Shown piece after piece: positions 8,029-16,871 of a DNA stretch of 64,000 nucleotides. The DNA is from CAXXOK01 sp963664595 (GTDB taxonomy: Bacteria > Bacillota > Clostridia > Christensenellales > Aristaeellaceae). A model generated the notes under the pieces. That model saw only the letters and a program-made list of their open reading frames with translations. It was not told the DNA's origin and ran no database searches. The stretch spans positions 1,240,001 through 1,304,000 of the forward strand of contig CAXXOK010000010.1 of the NCBI GenBank assembly GCA_963664595.2, read 5' to 3'. How positions within the stretch are numbered: the stretch's first letter is position 1; the number at the start of each line of letters is the position of its first letter. A program made the translations under genes and the position numbers.

Positions 8029-9327
8029 ATGAAACGGATTATTTCTATGTTTGTTGTACTAACGCTCCTGCTCGGCCTATGCGCGGCAAATGTCGCTTTT
8101 GCACAGGACGAACCCGTTACCATCACCTTTCAAACCTGGAACCCCGGTGAAGGCAGCAAGATTAAAGAGATCATCGCCGCCTTTGAAGCCGAAAACCCGG
8201 ACATCACCGTAAACTATGTCTATATGCCCTATTCCGACCATCTGGCCGATCTTCAGGTGAAGATGTTCTCCGGCGAAGGTCCGGACGTATTCGGCATGAA
8301 CGCGGGCGCACCCTACGAAACCTTCCGCGATTTTGAGGTGGACATCACCGATTATGCCGCCGCCTCCGACGGCGCAAACTGGACCGACGGCTATCTTCCC
8401 TTCTGCATGAACCTGCTGAACGTGGACGGCCATTATTACGGCATTCCGCTGGGCCTGACCTACGCGGGCTTCATCTGGGCCGATATGAACTACTTCACCA
8501 AGTACGGTCTGGAACTGCCGACCAACTTCACGGAGCTCAAAGCGGTCAGCGACGCCTTCCGCGCTAACGGCGAGCTGCCCCTGCTGATCGGCGCCAAGGA
8601 TGACTGGATCAACGTGGACGCCTTTACCAACATCGCCGGAGATGTGGACAGCGAAGCGTTCTACGCCGCGGTTGAAGGCAGAGCGTCCTGGGATTGCGAC
8701 GCCATCACCAAAGCGTTCCAGATCTGGAGCGACTGTTTCACCGAAGGCATTTTCCAGGACGGCGCGCTGGGCGTGAACATGTACAACGATTGCTGGGATA
8801 TGTTCGGCACCAATGCCAAAGCGCCCATGATGGTTAACGGCTCCTGGGTGATGGACAGCTATCTGAGCGGCGACCCCTCCCTGCAGGCGGTGTTCAGCGG
8901 GGCCGACAGCAACCACAAGCCCTTCCTGATGGACTGGAACAACGACGGTGCTTCCAGCGGCGTAGCCGCCTCCATCGATGTGGTGCTTTGCATGAACACC
9001 AACAGCCAGCACAAGGACGCCGCCTGGAAATGGATGACCTACCTTGCCAGCCAGGGCCAGGATGTGCTGATCAACCAGGGCATGAGCTACTGCCCCAGCC
9101 GTACCGATATCGCGCTGAACGTGGTCGGCCTGACTGAAAACGGCCAGGAAAACCTTGCGTACATCGTATCCACAGCGGCTGCCAACACCAAGGGCTACCG
9201 TACCATCCCCTACGCGGATCTTGACAACCAGCTTCACGAATGCCTGACCGCCATCGCCACCGGCGATATGACGCCCGCAGACGCCGCGGCGGCCATGGAA
9301 GCCGTAAGCAAGACCATCGAACGCTGA
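8029..9327 (+). CDS. Sugar ABC transporter substrate-binding protein
   Basis: This family-1 extracellular solute-binding protein has 432 residues and a signal peptide to about residue 25 (cleavage near AFA-QDE). The start of the mature protein (VTITFQTWNPGEG) and KIKEIIAAFEAENPDITV are typical of the MalE/CUT1 group. The protein binds an oligosaccharide outside the cell and delivers it to the two permeases encoded next. No ATPase is encoded in this operon, so it probably shares an MsmX-type ATPase encoded elsewhere. AGGAGG lies eight bases before the ATG. Confidence 0.93.
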   Translation: MKRIISMFVVLTLLLGLCAANVAFAQDEPVTITFQTWNPGEGSKIKEIIAAFEAENPDITVNYVYMPYSDHLADLQVKMFSGEGPDVFGMNAGAPYETFRDFEVDITDYAAASDGANWTDGYLPFCMNLLNVDGHYYGIPLGLTYAGFIWADMNYFTKYGLELPTNFTELKAVSDAFRANGELPLLIGAKDDWINVDAFTNIAGDVDSEAFYAAVEGRASWDCDAITKAFQIWSDCFTEGIFQDGALGVNMYNDCWDMFGTNAKAPMMVNGSWVMDSYLSGDPSLQAVFSGADSNHKPFLMDWNNDGASSGVAASIDVVLCMNTNSQHKDAAWKWMTYLASQGQDVLINQGMSYCPSRTDIALNVVGLTENGQENLAYIVSTAAANTKGYRTIPYADLDNQLHECLTAIATGDMTPADAAAAMEAVSKTIER

Positions 9328-9546
9328 CCCTGCCGCAGCACCGGCGGCGCCGACCGGATCAATTCCCGCGTTTACCCCATCCCGCCGGGAGGTCATCCTC
9401 CGCCGCACAGGCCCGCCCGCAAACGCCGCCATTTTTCAGACGCCATGGAGGGATGCCTTTGAAATGCTCCCCATGTTTGTCCGAAGCGGCGAAAACGGCA
9501 AGCATACATCGGCAGGCAGGGATTTTCGGCCGGTACTACAGGTACA

Positions 9547-9575
9547 TCGCGGGAGGCTGTATAAGCCTCCCGCGA
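9547..9575 (+). other. Intercistronic hairpin between binding protein and permease
   Basis: A perfect 11-bp GC-rich stem (9547-9557 with 9565-9575) has the loop TGTATAA and no T-run. It lies in the 274-base gap after the sugar-binding protein gene. Position and form match the hairpin after dctP, so differential expression within the operon is a reasonable inference. Confidence 0.7.
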
Positions 9576-9601
9576 CCCCTACGCAAGGAGGTCACGCGCC
9601 C

Positions 9602-10510
9602 ATGCAAAACCACCATACAGGCTACCGCAGAAGGGATTACGCCAATTACTGGTTCATTGTGCCCATTTTTCTGCTGTTTGCCGTTTTCATCATCTATCCC
9701 ATCGTGTATAACTTCAACATCAGCGGCTACGACTGGAACGGCGTAAGCCTGACGCGCAAGGCGGTGGGGCTGAAAAACTACGAAGCCACGCTCCGCGACC
9801 CGGTCTTTTGGAAAATCCTCAAAAATTACGCCGTATTCGGCACCTACACCATCGTAATTCAGGCGCTGCTGGGCATGCTGTTCGCTTCGTTTTTCATCAA
9901 CCGGATCAAAGGCTCGTCCGTATACCGCATTCTGTTTTATCTGCCCGCCGTAATCACCCCGGCCATCATCGGCCATGTGTTTTCCCGCTTCTTTGAAACC
10001 AACTACGGTACGTTCAACACGCTGCTGCGGGGCCTTGGGCTTAACTCGCTCACCCGCACCTGGCTGGCGGATCCGACTCTGGCGCTGGGCTGCATCATTT
10101 TCGTCAACATCTGGCAGTGGACGGGCTACTCCATGTTGCTGTACTACGCCAACATGCTCAACATCTCCGAGGACCTGTATGAGGCGGCCGAGATAGACGG
10201 CGCGGGCAAGGTGCGCCAGTTTTTGAAAATCACGATGCCGCTTTTACGCAGCACGCACTTCACCGTGTTCATTCTGGGCGCGCTGGGCGCGCTGAAATGC
10301 TACGATATTGTGTATGTGCTCACCAACGGCGGGCCCAACCACGCGAGCGAAACCTTTTCCACCTACATCCAAACCCTTGCGTTTTCCACCTTCAAGCAAG
10401 GCCGGGCCGCAACGCTGGTGGTGTTCATGTTTGTGATCGCCATGGTGATCACCGCCCTGCAGCTTATGCTGTATTACCGGGGTGACCATGAAAAGGGGCT
10501 GATGTCATGA
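9602..10510 (+). CDS. Sugar ABC transporter permease, MalF type
   Basis: A 302-residue inner-membrane protein with six predicted membrane segments and the EAA loop that docks the ATPase (EAAEIDGAGKVRQFLKITMP, about 196-215). Residues 20-40 form the first membrane segment (IVPIFLLFAVFIIYPIVY). The start is ATG 9602, preceded by AAGGAGG. An open frame reaches back to 9464 but has no ribosome site. The gene overlaps the next permease by four bases (ATGA). Confidence 0.92.
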   Translation: MQNHHTGYRRRDYANYWFIVPIFLLFAVFIIYPIVYNFNISGYDWNGVSLTRKAVGLKNYEATLRDPVFWKILKNYAVFGTYTIVIQALLGMLFASFFINRIKGSSVYRILFYLPAVITPAIIGHVFSRFFETNYGTFNTLLRGLGLNSLTRTWLADPTLALGCIIFVNIWQWTGYSMLLYYANMLNISEDLYEAAEIDGAGKVRQFLKITMPLLRSTHFTVFILGALGALKCYDIVYVLTNGGPNHASETFSTYIQTLAFSTFKQGRAATLVVFMFVIAMVITALQLMLYYRGDHEKGLMS

Positions 10511-11301
10511 AAAACTCACGCGCCTACAAAGCCACCGCCGCCGTGGTGTGCGTGCTGTTCACCGTTCTTTTCATGTTTCCCCTGTGCATCATGGTGTGGC
10601 GGTCCTTCCAAAACGGGGGCCTGCCCAACTACACCAAGGTTTTCGACAGCTACAACCTGCTGCTCAACTTCTGGGTCAGCATTAAAATCGTAGGCGGGAC
10701 GCTGATCGTGGTTACGGTGGCGGTTTCGCTGGCGGCTTTCGCGTTTTCCAAGCTGCGGTTCCCCGCCAAAAAGCTGCTGTACTACATTCTGCTCGCCGGA
10801 ATGATGATCCCGGTCGCAGCCGTAGTGTTTCCGCTGTTTCTGATTGTGAAAAAGCTGGGGCTGCTGGGCTCCTCCCTGTCGCTGATTTTCCCGTACGCCA
10901 CAACAAGCGCCTGCTTTAACCTGATCATCCTCAAAAATTACTACGATACGATCCCCGATGAGCTGATGCAGGCCGCGCATATCGACGGCGCGTCCAACCT
11001 GAAGATTTTCACGCGGATCATGATGCCCGTCGCCCAGCCCGGTTTATCCGTTGTGCTGATGCAAACCTTCCTCGCGGCCTGGAACGAGCTGCAAATGGCA
11101 AAAACCTTCATCACCGATCCGCTGAAGCAGCCGATCTCCGTCGTCCCCATCCGGTTTGCGCAAACGATCAGCAACATGAACTTCACAACGGAGATCATGT
11201 ATGCGGCTTTGGTGATCTGCCTGATTCCGGTCATTCTGTTTTACATTTTCGCGGCGCGGTTTCTGGTGGCAGGGCTCACCAGCGGCGCTGTAAAAGGATA
11301 A
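10507..11301 (+). CDS. Sugar ABC transporter permease, MalG type
   Basis: The second permease of the CUT1 sugar importer has 264 residues and about six membrane segments. The EAA loop reads ELMQAAHIDGASNLKIFTRI with the conserved glycine. The C-terminal ending FLVAGLTSGAVKG is typical of MalG-type subunits. The ATG overlaps the stop of the MalF-type gene, so the two are translationally coupled. Confidence 0.92.
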   Translation: MKNSRAYKATAAVVCVLFTVLFMFPLCIMVWRSFQNGGLPNYTKVFDSYNLLLNFWVSIKIVGGTLIVVTVAVSLAAFAFSKLRFPAKKLLYYILLAGMMIPVAAVVFPLFLIVKKLGLLGSSLSLIFPYATTSACFNLIILKNYYDTIPDELMQAAHIDGASNLKIFTRIMMPVAQPGLSVVLMQTFLAAWNELQMAKTFITDPLKQPISVVPIRFAQTISNMNFTTEIMYAALVICLIPVILFYIFAARFLVAGLTSGAVKG

Positions 11302-11313
11302 GGAGCATATGAT

Positions 11314-12879
11314 ATGCGCTTGCAATACCAGGACTATTATGACAAGGTGATGGGCTGCTGGGTCGGCAAAAACATTGGCGGCACCCTGGGCGCCCCTTTT
11401 GAGTGCAAACGGCAATACAACGGCGAGGTTGATTTTTATACCCAGGATCTTTCCGCCGGGCCGCCCCCCAACGACGATCTGGACCTGCAGCTGATATGGC
11501 TGGCCGCGGTGGAGCGCTACGGCCGGAACGTGAACGCCTCCATTCTGGGCGAATACTGGCTGAGCTATGTGATCCCCAACTGGTCCGAATACGGCATGGG
11601 TAAGGCCAACCTGCGTGCGGGCCTGCAGCCCCCTCTGAGCGGAAAAATTGACAACCCCTACTGTAACAGCTGCGGCAGCTTTATCCGCTCGGAAATCTGG
11701 GCGTGCCTCGCGCCCGGCCAGCCGCAGCTCGCGGCCCGCTACGCGCGTGAGGACGCGATTGTGGACCATGCCGAAGAAGGCGTATACGGCGAGATTTTCT
11801 TCGCCGCCGTTCAGAGTGCCGCCTTTTCACAGCACGATCCTGATACGCTGATCGACATCGGCCTGAGCTATATTCCCGCCGACAGCGCCACTACCCGCGC
11901 CATCGCCGAAGCCCGCCGCTGCTACCGTGAAAAGATGGACATCACCCAGGCCCGCATCGCCGTGCACAACGCCGCGCCCGGCACCTTCGGCCTGCAGCTG
12001 TGGACACTGGACGAGATTCCCAGCGAAAACAACGAGGGCATGGCCTTGGGGCAGTCCGGCTTCGACGCCCCGGAAAACGTGGCGTATGTGATCCTCGCCT
12101 GGCTGTACGGCGAAGGGGATTTCGGCAGCAGCGTCTGCATCGCCAACGCCTGCGGCGAGGACACGGACTGCACCTGCGCCACACTTGGGGCGCTACTGGG
12201 CATCCTCGGCGGGGCGGCCTCCCTTCCGCAAAAGTGGACCGCGCCGCTCGGCGACCGCATCGCCACGATGTGTGTGGACCGCACTAGCGCCGGAATCTGG
12301 ATTCCGGCCACCACCACCGAACTAACGGAGCGCGTGGTGCGCGTTGCGCCTCTCTTTCTGGGCCATGAGCTGTGCGATATTTACGCGGCGGGCGGCGCGG
12401 CGTTCGAATGCCGTGAGGGCGCGGCGCTCTACTGCCCCGGCCCCCAGCGGTATCTGCCCGGGATGAACGGACACAAGAAGGATATCAATCTCACCCCCAG
12501 CGAGGTGGCCAACCTCTCGCCCTATCATGTACGGTTCGATTCCACCGCGTTTTCCGTGGATATCGATTATCAGGATAGCATCACCTTTACCCCCGGCGTG
12601 GAGCGTGGTATAACGGTGACGGTGGTCAACTCCTTCACCATGTGCCAGCAGCAGTGGGTGAAAATCACGCTGTATGCCCCCGGCCAGGTTACGGTGCATT
12701 CCCCCGCGGCCTGCCTGCTGCCGCTGAACACCACGGTTGGCTCCAAGGCCGAATGCCATTTCACCTTTACCCCCGGCGACCAAGCGCCCGCCCGGCTGGA
12801 AATGATCGTAGACGTTGCACTGGAAGGAAGGCATTCCGATACCGCCGTCAAGGTGCTGCTGATGGCGCGGGAGCCGTAA
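11314..12879 (+). CDS. ADP-ribosylglycohydrolase-family protein with C-terminal extension
   Basis: Residues 1-350 match the DraG/ARH fold: DKVMGCWVGKNIGGTLGAPFE at the start, the metal-site acidic pair Asp54-Asp55 in PPNDDLDLQ, and the second metal motif GEDTDCTCATLGALLG (Asp283, Asp285). The family binds two magnesium ions and cleaves N- or O-glycosidic bonds to ADP-ribose or, in many uncharacterised members, other ribosyl compounds. Residues from about 380 to 521 form an extra beta-rich domain. It is the last gene of a sugar-import operon, which points to a glycoside rather than a modified protein as substrate. The start follows AAGGAG by nine bases. Confidence 0.8.
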   Translation: MRLQYQDYYDKVMGCWVGKNIGGTLGAPFECKRQYNGEVDFYTQDLSAGPPPNDDLDLQLIWLAAVERYGRNVNASILGEYWLSYVIPNWSEYGMGKANLRAGLQPPLSGKIDNPYCNSCGSFIRSEIWACLAPGQPQLAARYAREDAIVDHAEEGVYGEIFFAAVQSAAFSQHDPDTLIDIGLSYIPADSATTRAIAEARRCYREKMDITQARIAVHNAAPGTFGLQLWTLDEIPSENNEGMALGQSGFDAPENVAYVILAWLYGEGDFGSSVCIANACGEDTDCTCATLGALLGILGGAASLPQKWTAPLGDRIATMCVDRTSAGIWIPATTTELTERVVRVAPLFLGHELCDIYAAGGAAFECREGAALYCPGPQRYLPGMNGHKKDINLTPSEVANLSPYHVRFDSTAFSVDIDYQDSITFTPGVERGITVTVVNSFTMCQQQWVKITLYAPGQVTVHSPAACLLPLNTTVGSKAECHFTFTPGDQAPARLEMIVDVALEGRHSDTAVKVLLMAREP

Positions 12880-12899
12880 CACCGCTCCCCGGCCATACA

Positions 12900-12936
12900 A
12901 AAAGCCCTGTACATGCTGTATGTGTACAGGGCTTTT
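12900..12936. terminator. Bidirectional intrinsic terminator
   Basis: A 14-bp stem (12900-12913 with 12923-12936) starts with A4 and ends with T4. It separates the convergent sugar operon and the korB gene. Confidence 0.88.
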
Positions 12937-12953
12937 GTTATCGGGTGGAACTG

Positions 12954-13802
12954 TCAGGCGAAGCTTTGCAGCAATGCTTCCAGCTTTTCCGCTGAAACCC
13001 GTTTGTCGATCATCGGTTCGCCATCATATAGGGCAGGGAGCTGCTGTTGATAGGTAGGTCTTTCCGCCTGATACAGGATGCCGATCGGGATCTTCGGGCC
13101 GTATTCCATGCTGCGGAGAATAGCCGATTGCAAATCAGTGGGGTCGTACCCGGCCTCCAGCTCGTAGGTATGATCCCTGTAATAGCCGAAGGTGTTTACC
13201 TTATTGAAGCTCACACAGGGCTGGAGAATATCCACCAGCGCGTATCCCTTATGCCGGATGGCCGCCTTCATTATCTTCGCAAGGTGCTCCCTGTTGCCGC
13301 TGAACGACCGTGCCGCGAAGGTAGCCCCCGCCGCCAGCGCGATCAGCATTGGATTGAACGGCTTGCTCAGGTTGCAGGCTCCCGTCCGGTCTGTACTGCA
13401 GGAATCGGACGTTGGTGAGGTCTGGCCCTTGGTGAGTCCGTAGATTTGGTTATCGTGCACAAAGTGCGTAATATCCACATTGCGGCGGATGTTATGCAGA
13501 AAGTGGTTGCCGCCCTCGCCGTAGGAATCGCCGTCGCCGGTGTTCACGATCACCGTCAGCTCCTGATTAACCATCTTAGCCGCCACCGCTGCGGGCAACG
13601 CCCGCCCGTGCAGCCCGGAAAAGCCGTTGGCATTGATATACTGGTTGAGCTTGGCCGCCTGCCCGATACCGCCGACCAGCAGCACCTTGTTTGGCGCAAG
13701 CTGAAGATCATCCAGCACCGTTGTCAGCGTATTGACGATATCGTAGTTGCCGCAGCCCGGACACCAGGCGGTTTCCGTTACCTGAAATGGGATGTTCGTC
13801 AT
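12954..13802 (-). CDS. korB: 2-oxoacid:ferredoxin oxidoreductase, beta subunit
   Basis: This 282-residue subunit binds thiamine diphosphate and an iron-sulfur cluster. CPGCGNYDIV near the N-terminus supplies cluster cysteines, and the TPP/Mg motif is GDGDSYGEGGNHFLHNIRRN. TKGQTSPTS is also typical of KorB/VorB proteins. With the alpha subunit it decarboxylates a 2-oxoacid (oxoglutarate or a branched-chain oxoacid) to the acyl-CoA with reduction of ferredoxin. It starts four bases inside the end of the alpha gene. Which oxoacid is used cannot be read from the motifs. Confidence 0.92.
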   Translation of the reverse strand: MTNIPFQVTETAWCPGCGNYDIVNTLTTVLDDLQLAPNKVLLVGGIGQAAKLNQYINANGFSGLHGRALPAAVAAKMVNQELTVIVNTGDGDSYGEGGNHFLHNIRRNVDITHFVHDNQIYGLTKGQTSPTSDSCSTDRTGACNLSKPFNPMLIALAAGATFAARSFSGNREHLAKIMKAAIRHKGYALVDILQPCVSFNKVNTFGYYRDHTYELEAGYDPTDLQSAILRSMEYGPKIPIGILYQAERPTYQQQLPALYDGEPMIDKRVSAEKLEALLQSFA

Positions 13803-15484
13803 GGTTGCACCTCCTTGGAAAGCCCGAGGGCTTCAAGCCCCGCCACGATCTCATCCACCGACAGCTGCCTTCCGTCATACTTTAACAGGCTATCGGTGCA
13901 GCTCAGGTTCGTTTCCATGCGGATGAGCTTCGCCAGCTGCGCCGTGGTGTTTTGTTCCACGCTGTACACGGCCTCGGCCTGTTTCCAGTATTGCCGCAGC
14001 ATTTGCTGGGGCAGCGGGTATACGTCGCCAAACAGCAGCGCACCCACGGCGTATCCGCGTTCGTTCAGCACGCTAACCGCTTCACGGATGGCGGAGGATG
14101 TGGATCCGAAACCAACCACCAGCGTATGCGGCTGCGGCGCGCCTGTATAGTCCGGCTCCAGCAGCTCAGCTTTCAATCCTTCCAGCTTGCGGGCGCGTTT
14201 GTCCACCATCTGCACGCGTACCTGCGCGCTTTCGGTGATCACGCCCTCCTCGGTGTGCTCGTCGCTGTCGCTTCGTACCAGTGCGCCGCTCCTGCCGGGA
14301 ACGGCAAACGGTGATATCCCGCTTTCGGTTACCCGGTAGCGCAGATATGGTTCCGCCGCGTCCGTTTCAGCCGCAAGAGGCGTCACGCTGGTCATGGCCT
14401 TTTTCACATCCGGCGGTACGAGGGTCGCCGCGGAATCGGACAGGTATTGGTCGCTGAGCAGCAGCACGGGGATTTGATACTTTTTGGCCAGCTGCAGCGC
14501 GCGTGCCGTTTGATAGTAGGCGTCCGCATGGTCGCGCACGGCGATCACCATGCGGGGAAACTCTCCCTGCGAGGCAAAGCAGGTAAACAGCAAGTCGCTT
14601 TGTTCCGTGCGCGTAGGCAGACCCGTGGCCGGGCCGGGGCGCTGCACATCGGCAATAACGACCGGGAGCTCGGCAATGCCCGCCAGCCCCAGCCCTTCCA
14701 CCATCAGCGAGAATCCGCCGCCGCTGGTGCCGACCATCGCTTCCGCGCCCGCGAAGGCCGCGCCCAGCGCCATGTTGATGGCCGCGATTTCATCCTCCGC
14801 CTGTTCCACTACCAGCTGCTGTTCCTGCGCGTGCGCCGAAAAGAAGTTGAGTAATGTGGTGGACGGGGACATGGGATACGCGCTGTAAAACCGAAGTCCT
14901 CCCGCCAGCGCGCCCATGGCCATGGCCTCCGCCCCGGTAATCAGCAGCCGTTTCTCCGGCTGCGGCAGCGGAAGCTGTTGGGACAGCGTGGCGTTATCAT
15001 AGCCCTTGTGGAGGGCTTTTTGGTTCATATCCAATATTTTTTCCGGCAGCGTCTCCCGCAGCACCGCCTCGGCGGTTTCCAGCGGCAGCCCCAGCAGCTT
15101 CATCAGCGCGCCGATGCAGACCACGCCGATCGTCCGCGCGCTGCCCGCTTCTTTGGCCAGACGCTTGATCGGGATGGGAACGATGCGGGGGTCGGTCAGT
15201 TCCAGTTCCGGGTCACACAGCAACAGACCATCAGGTTTCAGCCGGGCCTGGTGTTCGGTATAGGTCAGCTTGTCATAGGCAATCAGGATATCCAACGTGT
15301 CCACATGCGCCGCTGCCGGGCCGGGACTGAATCGGATTTGGGCAAAGTTGTGTCCTCCGCGTACACGGGACATGAAATCCCGCATGGAGAACAGCTGGTA
15401 CCCCTGGCGCTGTACTGTTTTTTCCAGAACACCGGCCATCGTTTCGATGCCGTCGCCCGCAGCGCCGCCAATGCAGATATTCAT
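13799..15484 (-). CDS. korA: 2-oxoacid:ferredoxin oxidoreductase, alpha subunit (gamma-alpha fusion)
   Basis: About 561 residues comprise a fused gamma domain (about 1-175; GGAAGDGIETMAG, RVRGGHNFAQIRFS) and an alpha pyrimidine-binding domain (from about 190; LRFYSAYPMSPSTTLL, EQAEDEIAAINMALGAAFAG). A transketolase-C-like domain closes the protein. This two-subunit arrangement without a separate ferredoxin-like delta subunit is typical of KorAB. The start is ATG 15484 with GGGGGAG upstream. An in-frame codon 13 residues earlier lacks a site. It is the first gene of korA-korB. An extended -10 TGTTATAAT (minus strand, near 15533-15541) may be its promoter. Confidence 0.92.
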   Translation of the reverse strand: MNICIGGAAGDGIETMAGVLEKTVQRQGYQLFSMRDFMSRVRGGHNFAQIRFSPGPAAAHVDTLDILIAYDKLTYTEHQARLKPDGLLLCDPELELTDPRIVPIPIKRLAKEAGSARTIGVVCIGALMKLLGLPLETAEAVLRETLPEKILDMNQKALHKGYDNATLSQQLPLPQPEKRLLITGAEAMAMGALAGGLRFYSAYPMSPSTTLLNFFSAHAQEQQLVVEQAEDEIAAINMALGAAFAGAEAMVGTSGGGFSLMVEGLGLAGIAELPVVIADVQRPGPATGLPTRTEQSDLLFTCFASQGEFPRMVIAVRDHADAYYQTARALQLAKKYQIPVLLLSDQYLSDSAATLVPPDVKKAMTSVTPLAAETDAAEPYLRYRVTESGISPFAVPGRSGALVRSDSDEHTEEGVITESAQVRVQMVDKRARKLEGLKAELLEPDYTGAPQPHTLVVGFGSTSSAIREAVSVLNERGYAVGALLFGDVYPLPQQMLRQYWKQAEAVYSVEQNTTAQLAKLIRMETNLSCTDSLLKYDGRQLSVDEIVAGLEALGLSKEVQP

Positions 15485-15620
15485 CAGAGGAACTCCCCCT
15501 TTCTTATTACACAGTATACCCAACTTTCACGCATTATAACAGTAGGGCAGGCAGAAAATCCCACATGGCCCGTTTGAATCGATTGTTTTAGCGTACAGAC
15601 AAATTCTCGCCGATACTACT

Positions 15621-15648
15621 TTGAATATCGCGTTTTCGATGGTAAAAT
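15621..15648 (+). promoter_or_regulatory. Promoter of azlCD
   Basis: TTGAAT (15621-15626) and TAAAAT (15643-15648) are separated by 16 bases, about 30 bases before the azlC start. Confidence 0.55.
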
Positions 15649-15677
15649 AAGTTCTATTACGCAAAGGAGTGAAAGCG

Positions 15678-16388
15678 ATGTCTTCCAACGGCCGCATCAA
15701 ACGGGCGCTGTATGCAGCGTTTCCGTACACCATTCCCATTTTAACGGGATTCGAGTTTTTAGGGATAGCCTATGGTTATTACATGATCTCGGAGGGCTTC
15801 AGCCCCCTGTATCCGATTATGATCAGCGCCACGGTATTTGCGGGCTCCATGGAGTTTGTCGCCGTCACGCTGCTGCTGGGCGCGTTCGATCCCATCCGCG
15901 TGCTGCTGCTGACACTCATCATTAACGCAAGGCATCTGTTTTACGGCATTTCCATGCTGGACGCGTTTAAAAATGTAGGCCGGAAGAAATTCTTCCTGAT
16001 CTATGGCCTGTGCGACGAAACCTTTTCCGTTAACTGCACGGCACAGTTGCCGCCGGATGTGGACAAGGGCTGGTTTATGCTGTTCGTCACGGCGCTGAAC
16101 TACAGCTATTGGCTTTCCGGTACGGTGATCGGCGCCATTCTCGGCTCCGTGGTGCACATCAACACCGAGGGTCTGTCGTTCGTCCTCACGGCACTGTTCG
16201 TCGTGCTGTTTGTGGAACAATGGCTGAAGGAGAAAGCCCACCACAGCGCGCTGCTGGGGCTGCTGGCTACCCTCCTGTGCCTGCTGCTGTTTGGCAGCGG
16301 AAACTTTATCATACCGGCCATGCTGGTGATTGTTGCCGGTCTAGCATTCTTTAAAAAGCCGCTGGAGAAAGCAGGTGCCTGCGAATGA
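15678..16388 (+). CDS. azlC: Branched-chain amino acid exporter large subunit, AzlC family
   Basis: A 236-residue protein with the AzlC signature: ALYAAFPYTIPILTGFEFLG, MISATVFAGSMEFVAVTLLL and LIINARHLFYGISML, with about six to eight membrane segments. AzlCD pairs export branched-chain amino acids or analogues. The ATG at 15678 follows AAAGGAG by eight bases. The GTG three codons earlier overlaps that site. It overlaps azlD by four bases. Confidence 0.93.
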   Translation: MSSNGRIKRALYAAFPYTIPILTGFEFLGIAYGYYMISEGFSPLYPIMISATVFAGSMEFVAVTLLLGAFDPIRVLLLTLIINARHLFYGISMLDAFKNVGRKKFFLIYGLCDETFSVNCTAQLPPDVDKGWFMLFVTALNYSYWLSGTVIGAILGSVVHINTEGLSFVLTALFVVLFVEQWLKEKAHHSALLGLLATLLCLLLFGSGNFIIPAMLVIVAGLAFFKKPLEKAGACE

Positions 16389-16717
16389 GCATGACGCTTA
16401 CCCAACAGATTATCACCATCGCCATGGTGGTGCTGGGCACCATGGCAACGCGGTTTCTGCCGTTCATCCTGTTTCCGTCCAAAAAGCCGACGCCGAAGTT
16501 TGTGCAGTATCTTGGCGCCATGCTGCCCTCCGCCGCGCTGGGGCTGCTGGTGATTTATTCCTTCAAGGATGTAAACATCCTCGTCGGCAGTCACGGCATC
16601 CCCGAGCTGATTGCCACCGCGGTTGTGCTTGCGCTCCATCTGTGGAAGCGGCAGATGCTGCTTTCCATCGCGGGCGGCACCGTGCTGTATATGCTGCTGG
16701 TTCAGTTGGTTTTTTAA
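16385..16717 (+). CDS. azlD: Branched-chain amino acid exporter small subunit, AzlD family
   Basis: A 110-residue protein with four membrane helices. LGTMATRFLPFILFPSKKPT and VQYLGAMLPSAALGLLVIYS are typical of AzlD, the obligate partner of AzlC. The ATGA overlap with azlC indicates coupled translation. Confidence 0.92.
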   Translation: MSMTLTQQIITIAMVVLGTMATRFLPFILFPSKKPTPKFVQYLGAMLPSAALGLLVIYSFKDVNILVGSHGIPELIATAVVLALHLWKRQMLLSIAGGTVLYMLLVQLVF

Positions 16718-16746
16718 CGGTCTGCCGGACTCACCTCCCCGCGTTC

Positions 16747-16776
16747 TTGACGCATCCGCCGTTCCCATCGTATAGT
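16747..16776 (+). promoter_or_regulatory. Promoter of the membrane protein gene at 16872
   Basis: TTGACG (16747-16752), an 18-base spacer and TATAGT (16771-16776) stand about 95 bases before the coding start. Confidence 0.55.
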
Positions 16777-16871
16777 ATAAGCAATACATTTTCTTCGCGG
16801 AGAATCTGCCTGCCTGTCCCAACAGACCTGTAATAAGGAGTTCCGTCGGCCACGACGAGGAGGAGTACCCC

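Noticed and set aside
8077..9432. 451-codon antisense frame over the sugar-binding protein
   Set aside because: Composition is Gly/Val/His-rich without motifs, and the plus-strand gene is certain.
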